The notes beneath the pieces are model-generated. The model did no database searches and was not told the origin of the DNA. It saw nothing but the letters and a program-made list of their open reading frames with translations. A stretch of 64,000 nt of DNA from Nonomuraea helvata (GTDB taxonomy: Bacteria; Actinomycetota; Actinomycetes; Streptosporangiales; Streptosporangiaceae). The first letter of the stretch is position 1, and the number at the start of each line of letters is the position of its first letter. The DNA is taken from positions 1,550,001 to 1,614,000 of the forward strand of contig NZ_BAAAXV010000001.1 in the NCBI RefSeq assembly GCF_039535785.1. Reading direction: 5' to 3'. Below are positions 56,509 through 64,000 of the stretch, piece by piece. Position numbers and translations under genes: made by a program.

Positions 56509-57672
56509 ATGGAGTCCGCATCCGGCATGTGCCTGGCGTGTGACGAGCCACTGACCGCGGTGGCCGACGTGGGGCGGCCACGGCGGTATTGCTCGGCCAC
56601 ATGCAGGTCAGCCGCCCGCAGGGCGAGGCAACGCGAGAAGGCGATTTCCGCCGCCGGCCTGAAACAATGCTCGACGACCGTCGCCGGCCACTCCTGCACC
56701 CGTGACGCAGAATTCGCTCTCGTCGTCAGCGGAGAGGAGTGCCGGGCATGCGCAACGTGCTATGAGGCGACCCTGGCCTTCCTGATCGACCAAGGGGTGC
56801 CTGCCGACTCGATAGAAGTCACCCGCCTGACAACACCCTCAGTAGGGACGTCGAAGAGCGCGCCTGCCATCCGCAAGTCGGTGAAGCGGGGCCGGATCTT
56901 GCTGGTCGAAGACGACATAACCATCTCGGAGCCGCTGCGACGCTACCTGAATCGGGCAGGCTACAACACGACGGTCGAGTATGACGGGCCGAGCGGACTT
57001 CGCGAGGCATACGCAGGACGGCCCGACCTCATCCTGCTCGATCTGGGACTCCCAGAAATGGATGGCATCGAGGTACTGCGTCGGCTGCGGGCCGTGAGCG
57101 ACGTTCCCGTGATCATTGTGACGGCGCGCAGCGACCTCGACGACCGGATGCTGGGGCTGACCGTCGGCGCCGACGACTACCTTGTGAAGCCCTTCCACCT
57201 GGTCGAACTCCTCGCCCGGATCGAACGAGTGCTGCACCGTCGCAATCTCTCGGTGCAGTGGACGGAGGAGATCTACGACGACGGACTGATTCGACTCGAC
57301 TCCGCACGACGAGAGGCCCATGCAGCCGGGTCTCGGCTGAACCTGACGCCGACCGAGTTTCGCCTGCTCAACCTGCTTGTTCGCCGCGCGGGTGCGGTCC
57401 AACCCCTGGACACCATTCTGGCGCATGTGTGGGACGACCCATCCGTGACCACGACCGGCCGAGTCAAGTTCACGATCTCCCGTCTGCGCCGCAAATTGGA
57501 TTGCACCGCTGCGGGCAGCGCATCGATCGTTTCCGCTCGAGGAGTCGGCTACCTCTACCGACCACCGACCAAGCGCGCGGAGGCCGTCGCTGAAACGTCC
57601 ACCTCCACGGCCGGCTACGGCCACGCTGCCCATGTCCTCAGCATCCTGAACGCCGATGATCAGATGCTGTGA
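56509..57672 (+). CDS. OmpR/PhoB-type response regulator with N-terminal zinc-finger region
   Basis: A 387-residue regulator. Residues 8-32 form a probable zinc finger (CLAC, then RRYCSATCRSAARRAR; Cys8, 11, 28, 32); residues 54-84 hold a second Cys cluster (Cys54, 63, 78, 81, 84). A receiver domain follows (acid pocket VEDD, phosphoacceptor Asp178 in LILLDLGLPEMDG, Lys in DDYLVKPFHL), then a winged helix (LTPTEFRLLNLLVRRAG, GRVKFTISRLRRKL). GAGGAGG lies 7 bases before the ATG. No histidine kinase is adjacent. The zinc-finger addition to an otherwise standard OmpR-type regulator is unusual. Confidence 0.87.
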   Translation: MESASGMCLACDEPLTAVADVGRPRRYCSATCRSAARRARQREKAISAAGLKQCSTTVAGHSCTRDAEFALVVSGEECRACATCYEATLAFLIDQGVPADSIEVTRLTTPSVGTSKSAPAIRKSVKRGRILLVEDDITISEPLRRYLNRAGYNTTVEYDGPSGLREAYAGRPDLILLDLGLPEMDGIEVLRRLRAVSDVPVIIVTARSDLDDRMLGLTVGADDYLVKPFHLVELLARIERVLHRRNLSVQWTEEIYDDGLIRLDSARREAHAAGSRLNLTPTEFRLLNLLVRRAGAVQPLDTILAHVWDDPSVTTTGRVKFTISRLRRKLDCTAAGSASIVSARGVGYLYRPPTKRAEAVAETSTSTAGYGHAAHVLSILNADDQML

Positions 57673-57759
57673 CCGCCTGCCATCCCCGAGCGCCGCGATC
57701 GACAGCAGTAGCCGGGAAGGGAACCGCCGCCGCGAAACGACAGCACCTTCATCCGACAA

Positions 57760-57906
57760 TCTCGGCACCCTCGACATCTCCCGCGGAGCCGCCGGCCGCG
57801 TCGCCTCCGGCCACGGGATGTCCAGAGGCCGGTCATCCCGGAGGCAGGCGTACAGGTCGAGCACGCGGGTGCTCTTGGCGGCGAACTGCAGGTCACGGGT
57901 GAGCAC
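57760..57906 (-). pseudogene. transposase fragment
   Basis: A short minus-strand frame reading TRDLQFAAKSTRVLDLYACL resembles a conserved segment of IS630-type transposases (the 'FAAK...VLDLYA' part). Nothing else of the element is present. Weak assignment. Confidence 0.35.
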
Positions 57907-57929
57907 GTGTGACTGATGTTGCCAGGCTT

Positions 57930-58620
57930 GCCTGGCTGGGTCACTCCGTCGCAGGCGCCGAGGGTTGTGGCCTGTCTGAGGTGGCGGGCGATCAGGGCGT
58001 AGCTCTGGCGGGCCTTGTCGGCGTCGTTCATGTCGTATGCGTGGTCGGCTCGTGGGACGTCGTGGTGCTCGGCCAGCGCGCCGGCCTTGTGCAGCCGCTG
58101 CGCGTACTGGCTGCCCTCGGCGTGGAGGCGGTCGTATTCGGGCGTGATGACCAGCGCGGGGGCGATCCCGGTCAGGTCCGCGGTGTCGGCCGGGTGGGCG
58201 GGCGAGGCCAGGCGGTCGGCGCGGATGCCCTGGTCGGGTGCGTAGGCGTTGTCGAAGACTTCGCCCATCCACGGACGCAGCATCGGCTTGGCGATGGCCG
58301 AGCGCTTGTCCTTGGCCGGCGTGACCAGGTCCAGCGGCGGATAGTGCAGGACTTGCAGAGCGATCGGCGGCCCGCCCTGCTCCAGTGCCTGGCGTGCCAC
58401 GGCGGCGAGCGCGCCGCCGGCGCTCTGCCCGCCGACCGTCAGCCGGGTGCCGTCCCATCCATGCTCCGCGCCGTGCTCGGCCACCCACTGGACGACTTCG
58501 AAGACCTGACGGACCGGTGCAGGAAAGGGGTGCCCAGGATCATGGTCATGCTCGTGAGCCTGCTGTGGACCATGGACCCCCACAGCGACGGCCGGCAACG
58601 TTACCTCGCACTCGTCCAGG
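57930..58620 (-). pseudogene. alpha/beta hydrolase (HSL/lipase type), deleted around the oxyanion hole
   Basis: The core of a hormone-sensitive-lipase-like esterase is readable: nucleophile LTVGGQSAGGALAAV, acid VITPEYDRLHAEG, base RADHAYDMND. The upstream part that should carry HGGG is replaced by LPAVAVGVHGPQQAHEHDHD joined to PFPAPVRQVFEVV, which looks like an internal deletion. The N-terminus and a clean start are also missing, and the frame runs on into unrelated sequence at its end. Confidence 0.6.
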
Positions 58621-58813
58621 ACGCCCTGTCTCCTGACGCGGCCAGCCCGCTGCCGGCCGCAGCTCCCCCACTGGAACCTAGGTGGCGGCGAATCTGCAGG
58701 CAGGCGCGGCACGCAAGCGCCCTATCTTGCGGGTCGCCCACGGCCCGCGCCTGCAGCGCTCCGGCAGCGATCGCCGCACCCACCTCGGGATCGCCTCGGC
58801 AGGCTGCAAGTAA

Positions 58814-59245
58814 TCACGGTTGTTCGCCGCGCACGTGCGCACGCAGCCCTTGCAGGCCGAACAGGATGAGAAGCTCGACCACGCCGCCGTCGGCGCTGCC
58901 CAGCCAGTGCGGCAAGGACGTGTCGAACTCGGCTGCCTCACCGGGCGTCAATGTCAGGTCGCGCTCCCCGAGCACCAGCCGCAGGCGGCCGTTGAGCACG
59001 TACAGCCATTCGAAGCCTTCGTGAGTCTGCGGGGTCGGTACGAGCGGTTTCGGCCGAGCGGGGATGATCATCTTGAACGCCTGCGTACCGCCCGGCCGCC
59101 GGGACAACGGAACGAAGATCATCAAAGCGCCGGATCGGCTTCAGGTGGATCCGGGGGTCGCCCAGGCGCGGGGCACCGACGAGGTCGTCCAACGGAACGT
59201 CGTAGATACGGACCAGCGGCAGCAGCAGACCGCGCAGACTACCGG
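58814..59245 (-). pseudogene. XRE-cupin regulator, 3' fragment with frameshift
   Basis: The cupin half (FVPLSRRPGGTQAFKMIIPA, THEGFEWLYVLNGRLRLVLG) is intact in one frame. The linker just before it (IYDVPLDDLVGAPRLGDPRI) is in another frame and continues directly from the GH127 remnant, so the helix-turn-helix half has been lost and the rest fused to another gene by deletion. Cupin regulators of this type sense small ligands; this copy cannot bind DNA. Confidence 0.6.
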
Positions 59246-59588
59246 TCGCGTCGTCCCAGCCGCCAGGTGGTTGCGCGCCCAGCGTGTCCAGACCGGCGTT
59301 GGCCCGGAAATTGGCCAGCATCCGGTCGGCCGAATAGGAGCGCAGGAAGGTCAGGATCCGATCCCGGTTGGCGGTGAACAGGCTCGTGCCCAGCGTGACC
59401 TGGCTGTTCGCGAACGGCTTCACGATCCAACTCCCGGGCACGGGAGGATCGTTCTGCGGCAGAGGAGCCACCATGCGGGCCGCGGCCTGGGCCGTTCCGG
59501 CGGGCGTCGCCAGCGCGAGCGCGGACGAGGTGGCGGCCGCCAACACCGCGAGTCGAAGCGCCTCGCGCCTGGGCACCATTTCTGACAT
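59246..59588 (-). pseudogene. GH127-type glycosidase, 5' fragment (signal peptide plus ~90 residues)
   Basis: The frame begins with a signal-like start (MSEMVPRREALRLAVLAAAT) and continues as a GH127/PF07944 N-terminus (DRILTFLRSYSADRMLANFR, PGGWDDATG), similar to the N-terminus of the gene at 4951. It then runs straight into the XRE-cupin remnant, so the rest of the gene was removed by a deletion. The operator at 59645 is still in place. Confidence 0.6.
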
Positions 59589-59644
59589 CGCGCTGTCCTC
59601 TTCCTCACTCGGGATCCGATGTGGAGGGCATGTGGGCGCGAAAT

Positions 59645-59656
59645 GGTAGCGCTAAC
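59645..59656. promoter_or_regulatory. LacI-type operator GGTAGCGCTAAC upstream of the GH127 remnant
   Basis: Eleven of 12 positions match the GTTAGCGCTAAC palindrome. It lies 56 bp upstream of the remnant's ATG, the same arrangement as for the intact GH127 gene (66 bp). It may now be a decoy site or act on nothing. Confidence 0.6.
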
Positions 59657-59817
59657 ATTGCGCGTCTGGAAGCCAGGCCGGTTAATGCATGGTTACTGTC
59701 ACGCTTCTTTCCAGGCCACATTTCGGGAGTGTCAACGACCTCGTTGGGCTCGTCAAGAGACCGCGAGCGATATTGTGCCTGCCGAAAATGCACCTTACCG
59801 GCGGCAGGCTCGCCGTG

Positions 59818-60780
59818 TCATCGCAGCGAGTCGGCACCGTGGTCGGGACTGGGGTCGGCGCGGTGGGTCGTCAGGCGGTGGGGGTCCGGCCAGCGTACGC
59901 CGTGAGCCCAGCCCGCCCGCTCGAACCAGCGGATCAGCCGCGCACTGGGGTCGAACTGGCCCTTGAGCACGCCGTGCCGCGCGCAGGTCGGCTCCACATG
60001 GTGCCAGTTGTGCCAGCCTTCGCCGAGCGTCAGCATCGCCACCCACCACACGTTGGACGAACGGTCCCTCGTACGGAACGGGCGATCACCGAAGGTGTGG
60101 GCGATCGAGTTCACCGACCAGGTCACGTGGTGCACCACGGCGTAGCGGACCAGACCGCCCCACAGGAGCGCGCTCCACGCACCCGACCACGACATCGACC
60201 ACAGCCCGCCGGCGGCGGCCGGGAGCGCGAACGACATGAGAACGACCGCCGGGTAGGCGGCGTCGAAACGTCGCACGTCCGGGTCGGCCAGCAGGTCCGG
60301 CACCCAATGCCGGCGGCTGGAGCGCTGATGGGCCGTGTAGAACCAGCCGACGTGGGCGTGCAGCATGCCGCGCAGCAGTGCCGGGCCGCTGTCGCCGTAG
60401 CGCCACGGCGAGTGCGGATCACCCTCGCGGTCGGCGTACTTGTGGTGGCGGCGATGCTCGGCGGCCCACAGCGTAAGGGGGCCCTCGACGGCCATGCCGC
60501 CGGCCAGCATGAGCGCGATCCGCAGTGCTCGGTTGGCCTTGAAGGCGCGATGCGTGAAGAGGCGGTGGTAGCCGATGGCGATCCCGAAGATGCTCACCAG
60601 GTACATCGCGACCGCGATGACCAGGTCGCGGGGGCCGATGCCCCAGCCCCAGGCGGCCGGCACCGCGAGGGCCAGCAGCAACACGGGCAGGACGACCAGG
60701 ACGATCAGATAGGCGGTGCGGCGGCCGGTGGTGACCGTCACCGTCTCCGCCGTGCCCGGCTGCGGCATGGGTGAGGGCAC
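59818..60780 (-). CDS. acyl-CoA/acyl-lipid fatty-acid desaturase (delta-9 type)
   Basis: A 320-residue membrane di-iron desaturase. Its three His boxes are HRLFTH (residues 72-77), HRRHH (109-113) and GEGWHNWHH (about 250), and four membrane helices lie between them. It puts a double bond into a saturated acyl chain. GGAG stands 6 bases before the GTG start. It is divergent from the P450-peroxidase genes with about 216 bp between the starts, which suggests joint control and that its unsaturated product feeds those enzymes. Confidence 0.9.
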   Translation of the reverse strand: MPSPMPQPGTAETVTVTTGRRTAYLIVLVVLPVLLLALAVPAAWGWGIGPRDLVIAVAMYLVSIFGIAIGYHRLFTHRAFKANRALRIALMLAGGMAVEGPLTLWAAEHRRHHKYADREGDPHSPWRYGDSGPALLRGMLHAHVGWFYTAHQRSSRRHWVPDLLADPDVRRFDAAYPAVVLMSFALPAAAGGLWSMSWSGAWSALLWGGLVRYAVVHHVTWSVNSIAHTFGDRPFRTRDRSSNVWWVAMLTLGEGWHNWHHVEPTCARHGVLKGQFDPSARLIRWFERAGWAHGVRWPDPHRLTTHRADPSPDHGADSLR

Positions 60781-60996
60781 GTCTGCTCCATGGGTGCTGC
60801 GGAACGATCGGGCTCCCTATTCAACGGCCAGGCCCATGGACTGCGGCAATGTCCCAACAGTGACGGACTGATTACTCGGAGGAAGCAAAACCATGCACCC
60901 GGTCGTCATGAAGAAAAGGGGTGACGCATCCCTAGATTGTGATTGCGCAGCGTGATCATCGTTGTGCGCTCCGACATCAGGCGGAAGGTCCACGGA

Positions 60997-62298
60997 ATGG
61001 GTGCTGTCGATCAGGCGACCACGGGCGGCCATCTCGAGAGATATGACGAGGCGCTGGCCAGGGACCCGATGTCCGCGTTCAGCCTGGTCCGGGAGTGGAT
61101 GCGTACCGACTGGCGGAGCCTGTTCGCCGAGTTGCGCGAGCGGCGCCCCGTCTTCGTCACACCCGCCTTCACGGTCGTGACCCGCTTCGCCGACGTCGCC
61201 GAGGTGCTCTCCCACGAGCAGGTCTTCTCGGTACGCGCCTTCGGTCCGCGCCTCGACGCCGCGCTGGGCGCCCCGTTCATGCTGGGCAGGGACGCCACGC
61301 CGATGAACTGGCGGGAAAAGGGCCTGATGCAGCTCATGCTCGACCCGCGGGACGCGGCCGAGGTACGCGAGCTGGCCGGCTGCCTCGCCGACGAACTGCT
61401 CGACGCCGCCTGGCCCGACGGGCGCCTCGAAGCGGTCCACGGGCTGTTCCGCCCTGTCGCCCTCGGCGTGTGCGCGCGGTATTTCGGCGTTCCCGGTCCC
61501 GATCCGCAGACCTTGGGCCGGTGGACGCGCGCCATCGTCGCCGACGGCTTCGCCAACTTCCTCGGGGATCCGGAGATCCAGGCCGCGTCCGTCAGCGCGG
61601 GCGCCGAGCTGGTCGGATACCTGCGAGACCGCCTCGCCGAGCACCGGGCCACGCTGAAGGCCGGACGGGACCTCCCCGACGACGTCTTCGCCCGCCTCGT
61701 CCGCTCCTCTTTGCCCGCCGGGGCGACCGTGACCGACGACCGCATCGTGATCAACATGGCCGGGCTGCCGCTGGGCTTCGTGGAGAGCGCGCCGGGGGCC
61801 ATGGTCGAGGCGGTCGAGCAGCTCCTGCTGCGCCCGCGGGTGCTCGCGGAGGCCGCGGCCGTCGCCGGAGACCCCGAACGGTTCGATCCGTACGTCTGGG
61901 AGGCACTGCGGTTCAGCCCGTTCTTCAAGCTGCTTCCCCGGCTGTGCGAGCGCGACCATGTCCTGGCCGGCGGCACCCCCCGCGCCACGATGATCCCCGC
62001 GGGCACGTTCGTGCTCGCGGCGCCGGCCTCCGCCATGTTCGACGCGGCCGTGGTGCCGGAGCCCGACGAGTTCCGCCTCGACCGCCCCCGCCACCATCAG
62101 CTGTTCTTCGGCTCCGGTCATCACGCCTGCCTCGGCGTGCACCTGGCCGGCGCGGTGATCGCCGAGACCGTACGCCGCCTGCTGCTGCGTCCCGGCGTGC
62201 GGCTGCTCCCGCCACCGGCGGGCCGCGTCGAGCGGACGCTCGGGATCTTCCCCGACGCCTTCACCCTCGGGCTCGGCACCGACGGGCGGGAAGGCTGA
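60997..62298 (+). CDS. cytochrome P450 without the canonical I-helix acid-alcohol pair
   Basis: A 433-residue soluble P450. The haem Cys378 is in LFFGSGHHACLGVHLAG and the ExxR motif in YVWEALRFSPFFKL. The I-helix near residue 253 reads INMAGLPLGFVESAPGA, where ordinary monooxygenases have AGx(D/E)T; both the acid and the Thr are missing. P450s that rearrange peroxides (CYP74, CYP5A1, CYP8A1) also lack that Thr. GGAAGG lies 9 bases before the chosen ATG; a TTG at 60943 is possible. The gene ends 2 bp before the peroxidase gene, so the two are one operon. Confidence 0.85.
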   Translation: MGAVDQATTGGHLERYDEALARDPMSAFSLVREWMRTDWRSLFAELRERRPVFVTPAFTVVTRFADVAEVLSHEQVFSVRAFGPRLDAALGAPFMLGRDATPMNWREKGLMQLMLDPRDAAEVRELAGCLADELLDAAWPDGRLEAVHGLFRPVALGVCARYFGVPGPDPQTLGRWTRAIVADGFANFLGDPEIQAASVSAGAELVGYLRDRLAEHRATLKAGRDLPDDVFARLVRSSLPAGATVTDDRIVINMAGLPLGFVESAPGAMVEAVEQLLLRPRVLAEAAAVAGDPERFDPYVWEALRFSPFFKLLPRLCERDHVLAGGTPRATMIPAGTFVLAAPASAMFDAAVVPEPDEFRLDRPRHHQLFFGSGHHACLGVHLAGAVIAETVRRLLLRPGVRLLPPPAGRVERTLGIFPDAFTLGLGTDGREG

Positions 62299-62300
62299 CG

Positions 62301-63881
62301 ATGACGGCGAGCCGAGCACGCAGCATCGCCACGGATGGTCTCGCCAACCGGCTCAGGTTCCTGGCGCTGACCCACGGCCGGCCGTTCTGGGACCTCGTAC
62401 AGAGCAGCCGGCCGGTCCGGTGCCGGATCAACGCCTCGCTGATCGACCATGCGATTCGCGAGATGCCGCCGCGCCCCGAGCCGCTGAGCACCATGGCCGA
62501 CTACACCTCGTGGGCCTCCTTGACCGACCGCACCTACAGCGGCAGGCACCTGCCTCCGATCACCGTCGCCGAAGAGAACCGTCCCACTCCTGAGCTCGCC
62601 GGCGGCCTGTTCACCCGGGGCGAGTCCATGATCCCCTGCCCGCGCTCCACGGTGCTTTTCGCGTACTTCGCCCAATGGTTCACCGACGGTTTCCTGCGCG
62701 GCGACACCAACATCCCGCGCGACCCGCGCAAGAACAGCTCCAACCATCACATCGACCTGAACCAGGTGTACGGCCTCGACGAGGCGGCGACGGCCGCGCT
62801 GCGCACGTTCGACGGCGGGCTGCTCAAGAGCCGGCTCATCAACGGCGGCGAGTTCCCGCGCTACCTGTGCGAGAACGGCAAGATCAAGCCAGAGTTCGCC
62901 CCGCTGAATGTCATCCGCTTCGACCAGCTCTCCGACGCGCAACGTGACACGCTGTTCGCCACCGGCAGCGACCGGGGCAACGGCCAGATCGGCTTCACCA
63001 TGCTCACGGTGCTGTTCCTGCGCGAGCACAACAGGGTGGCGCGGCTGCTCGCCCGGGAACATCCGCGCTGGGACGACGAACGGCTGTTCCAGACGGCCCG
63101 CAACGTCCTCATCGTGCTGCTGATCAAACTGGTCGTCGAGGAGTACATCAACCACATCACCCCCTACCACTTCCGGTTCACCCTGGACCCGCGGCTGTCG
63201 GCGATGCTGGTCCACGCGCCCTGGCACCGGCAGAACTGGGCCTCGGTGGAGTTCAACCTCGTCTACCGCTGGCACAGCCTGATCCCGTCCCACCTGTCGG
63301 TGGGCGGGCACGACCTGCCGATGGCCCAGACCTTCTTCGGCAGTGCGCTGATCCCCGGCCCCGGCCTGGGGCGGCTCTTCGAGGACGCCTCCCGCCAGCG
63401 GGCCGGCCGCATAGGCCTGTTCAACACCGACCCCGTCCTGCGCGAGATCGACGTGGCCAGCATCGCCGACTCCCGGGCGCTCGGGCTGGCCCCGTACAAC
63501 AGCTACCGCGAGCACTGCCGCTTCCCCAGAGTGCGTGCCTTCGAGCAGATCTCCGGCGACCGGCGGGTCAGCGGCGCGCTGCGCGAGCTCTACCGCGACG
63601 TGGACGACGTCGACCTGTACGTCGGGCTGTTCGCCGAGGAACCCGGATCCCCGGCCGCGATCCTGCCTCCACTGCTGACCAAGATCATCGCCATCGACGC
63701 CTTCTCCCAGGCGCTCACCAACCCGCTGCTGGCGCCGCGGATCTTCAACGCCGCCACGTTCTCCCCGGAGGGCATGCGGGTCATCGCGGCCACGCGCACA
63801 CTGTCGGACGTGCTGCGCCGCAACACGCCGGAGGACCCGAGCCCCCGCCTCGTCAGCATGTCCCGGCAGCCCCCGTCATGA
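62301..63881 (+). CDS. cyclooxygenase-like haem peroxidase (animal peroxidase superfamily)
   Basis: A 526-residue protein whose catalytic region aligns clearly with prostaglandin H synthase: FLREHNRVARLLAREHPRW, ERLFQTARNVLIVLLIKLVV, and EFNLVYRWHSLIP. The last matches COX EFNHLYHWHPLMP, giving radical Tyr322 (COX Tyr385) and proximal haem His325 (COX His388). Ser469 in AFSQALTNP aligns with COX Ser530. The distal region FAQWFTDGF keeps the Gln of COX FAQHFTHQF but has Asp129 where the distal His207 stands. No EGF domain or signal peptide is present. Its stop overlaps the next gene (ATGA). A fatty-acid dioxygenase or peroxidase role is likely; exact chemistry unknown. Confidence 0.85.
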   Translation: MTASRARSIATDGLANRLRFLALTHGRPFWDLVQSSRPVRCRINASLIDHAIREMPPRPEPLSTMADYTSWASLTDRTYSGRHLPPITVAEENRPTPELAGGLFTRGESMIPCPRSTVLFAYFAQWFTDGFLRGDTNIPRDPRKNSSNHHIDLNQVYGLDEAATAALRTFDGGLLKSRLINGGEFPRYLCENGKIKPEFAPLNVIRFDQLSDAQRDTLFATGSDRGNGQIGFTMLTVLFLREHNRVARLLAREHPRWDDERLFQTARNVLIVLLIKLVVEEYINHITPYHFRFTLDPRLSAMLVHAPWHRQNWASVEFNLVYRWHSLIPSHLSVGGHDLPMAQTFFGSALIPGPGLGRLFEDASRQRAGRIGLFNTDPVLREIDVASIADSRALGLAPYNSYREHCRFPRVRAFEQISGDRRVSGALRELYRDVDDVDLYVGLFAEEPGSPAAILPPLLTKIIAIDAFSQALTNPLLAPRIFNAATFSPEGMRVIAATRTLSDVLRRNTPEDPSPRLVSMSRQPPS

Positions 63882-64000
63882 CCGGCGAGAGCGATCCGGC
63901 CGCCGGGCCGCTGCGCGCCGCGGCCCGCGAACTGGTGGACATCGCGCTCACGATCCAGGACGCGGCGGCGCACGCCACGGCCGCGCTCACCGACGACGCG
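63878..64000 (+). CDS. partial gene coupled to the peroxidase, cut by window end
   Basis: The first 41 codons of a gene whose ATG overlaps the peroxidase stop (ATGA). The visible part is Ala-rich and helical (LRAAARELVDIALTIQDAAA). No family can be named. It is probably the third member of the P450-peroxidase operon. Confidence 0.6.
   Translation, partial: MTGESDPAAGPLRAAARELVDIALTIQDAAAHATAALTDDA

Overview
The window is high-GC actinobacterial DNA. GTG and TTG starts, ATGA start/stop overlaps, secreted glycosidases with ricin-type lectin modules, MerR-linked small heat-shock genes and a DUF1931 gene all point to a soil actinomycete, most likely of the Streptosporangiales (Nonomuraea, Streptosporangium and relatives); this is inferred from gene content, not from a marker gene. 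It reads as accessory chromosome: complete catabolic and stress operons separated by transposase debris and gene fragments.

Layout. 0.1-7.3 kb: a small SHOCT membrane protein, then three secreted glycosidases (GH59, GH54, GH127) for arabinose/galactose-rich plant polymers. 7.6-10.2 kb: IS630 and integrase relics, one hypothetical gene and the 3' end of a tRNA gene, which looks like an island edge. 10.2-12.8 kb: a MerR regulator, then an hsp20-merR-stress-membrane-protein cassette. 12.8-24.9 kb: an integrase relic, an iron-dependent alcohol dehydrogenase, an aldehyde dehydrogenase, a five-gene ABC importer with two ATPases, and a divergent GntR regulator with DJ-1/PfpI and alpha/beta-hydrolase genes. 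25.1-32.8 kb: a GntR regulator divergent from a molybdenum hydroxylase operon (FAD, 2Fe-2S, a molybdopterin subunit split in two, CoxD, CoxE, amidohydrolase, YciI). 33.5-40.2 kb: an ATPase-less sugar ABC importer, a tandem-domain esterase and a LacI regulator. 41.4-53.9 kb: an 11-gene minus-strand operon (LuxR/ATPase, Hsp20, stress protein, DnaK, GrpE, DnaJ, CbpM, ClpB, thioredoxin, cNMP-domain TrxR-like flavoprotein, DUF1931 histone-fold protein). 54-59.6 kb: membrane proteins, an unusual zinc-finger response regulator, and fused or deleted gene remnants. 59.8-64 kb: an acyl desaturase divergent from a P450, a cyclooxygenase-like haem peroxidase and a further gene cut by the window edge.

How the parts connect. 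A 12-bp palindrome close to GTTAGCGCTAAC lies upstream of GH59, GH127, the ATPase-less ABC importer and a GH127 remnant at 59.6 kb; two variants sit in front of the lacI gene at 40.2 kb. These loci therefore look like one scattered regulon: polymer cleavage outside the cell, de-esterification, sugar uptake, and control by the local LacI protein. The two GntR genes each have their own nearby palindrome.

The most promising undescribed system is at the right end: desaturase + P450 + COX-like peroxidase, the latter two 2 bp apart, the peroxidase overlapping the next gene. Fungal Ppo oxylipin synthases fuse the same two haem domains. The P450 lacks the usual acid-alcohol pair of the I-helix and the peroxidase keeps the COX radical Tyr and proximal His but has Asp at the distal His position, so a bacterial oxylipin pathway with unusual chemistry is a testable idea.
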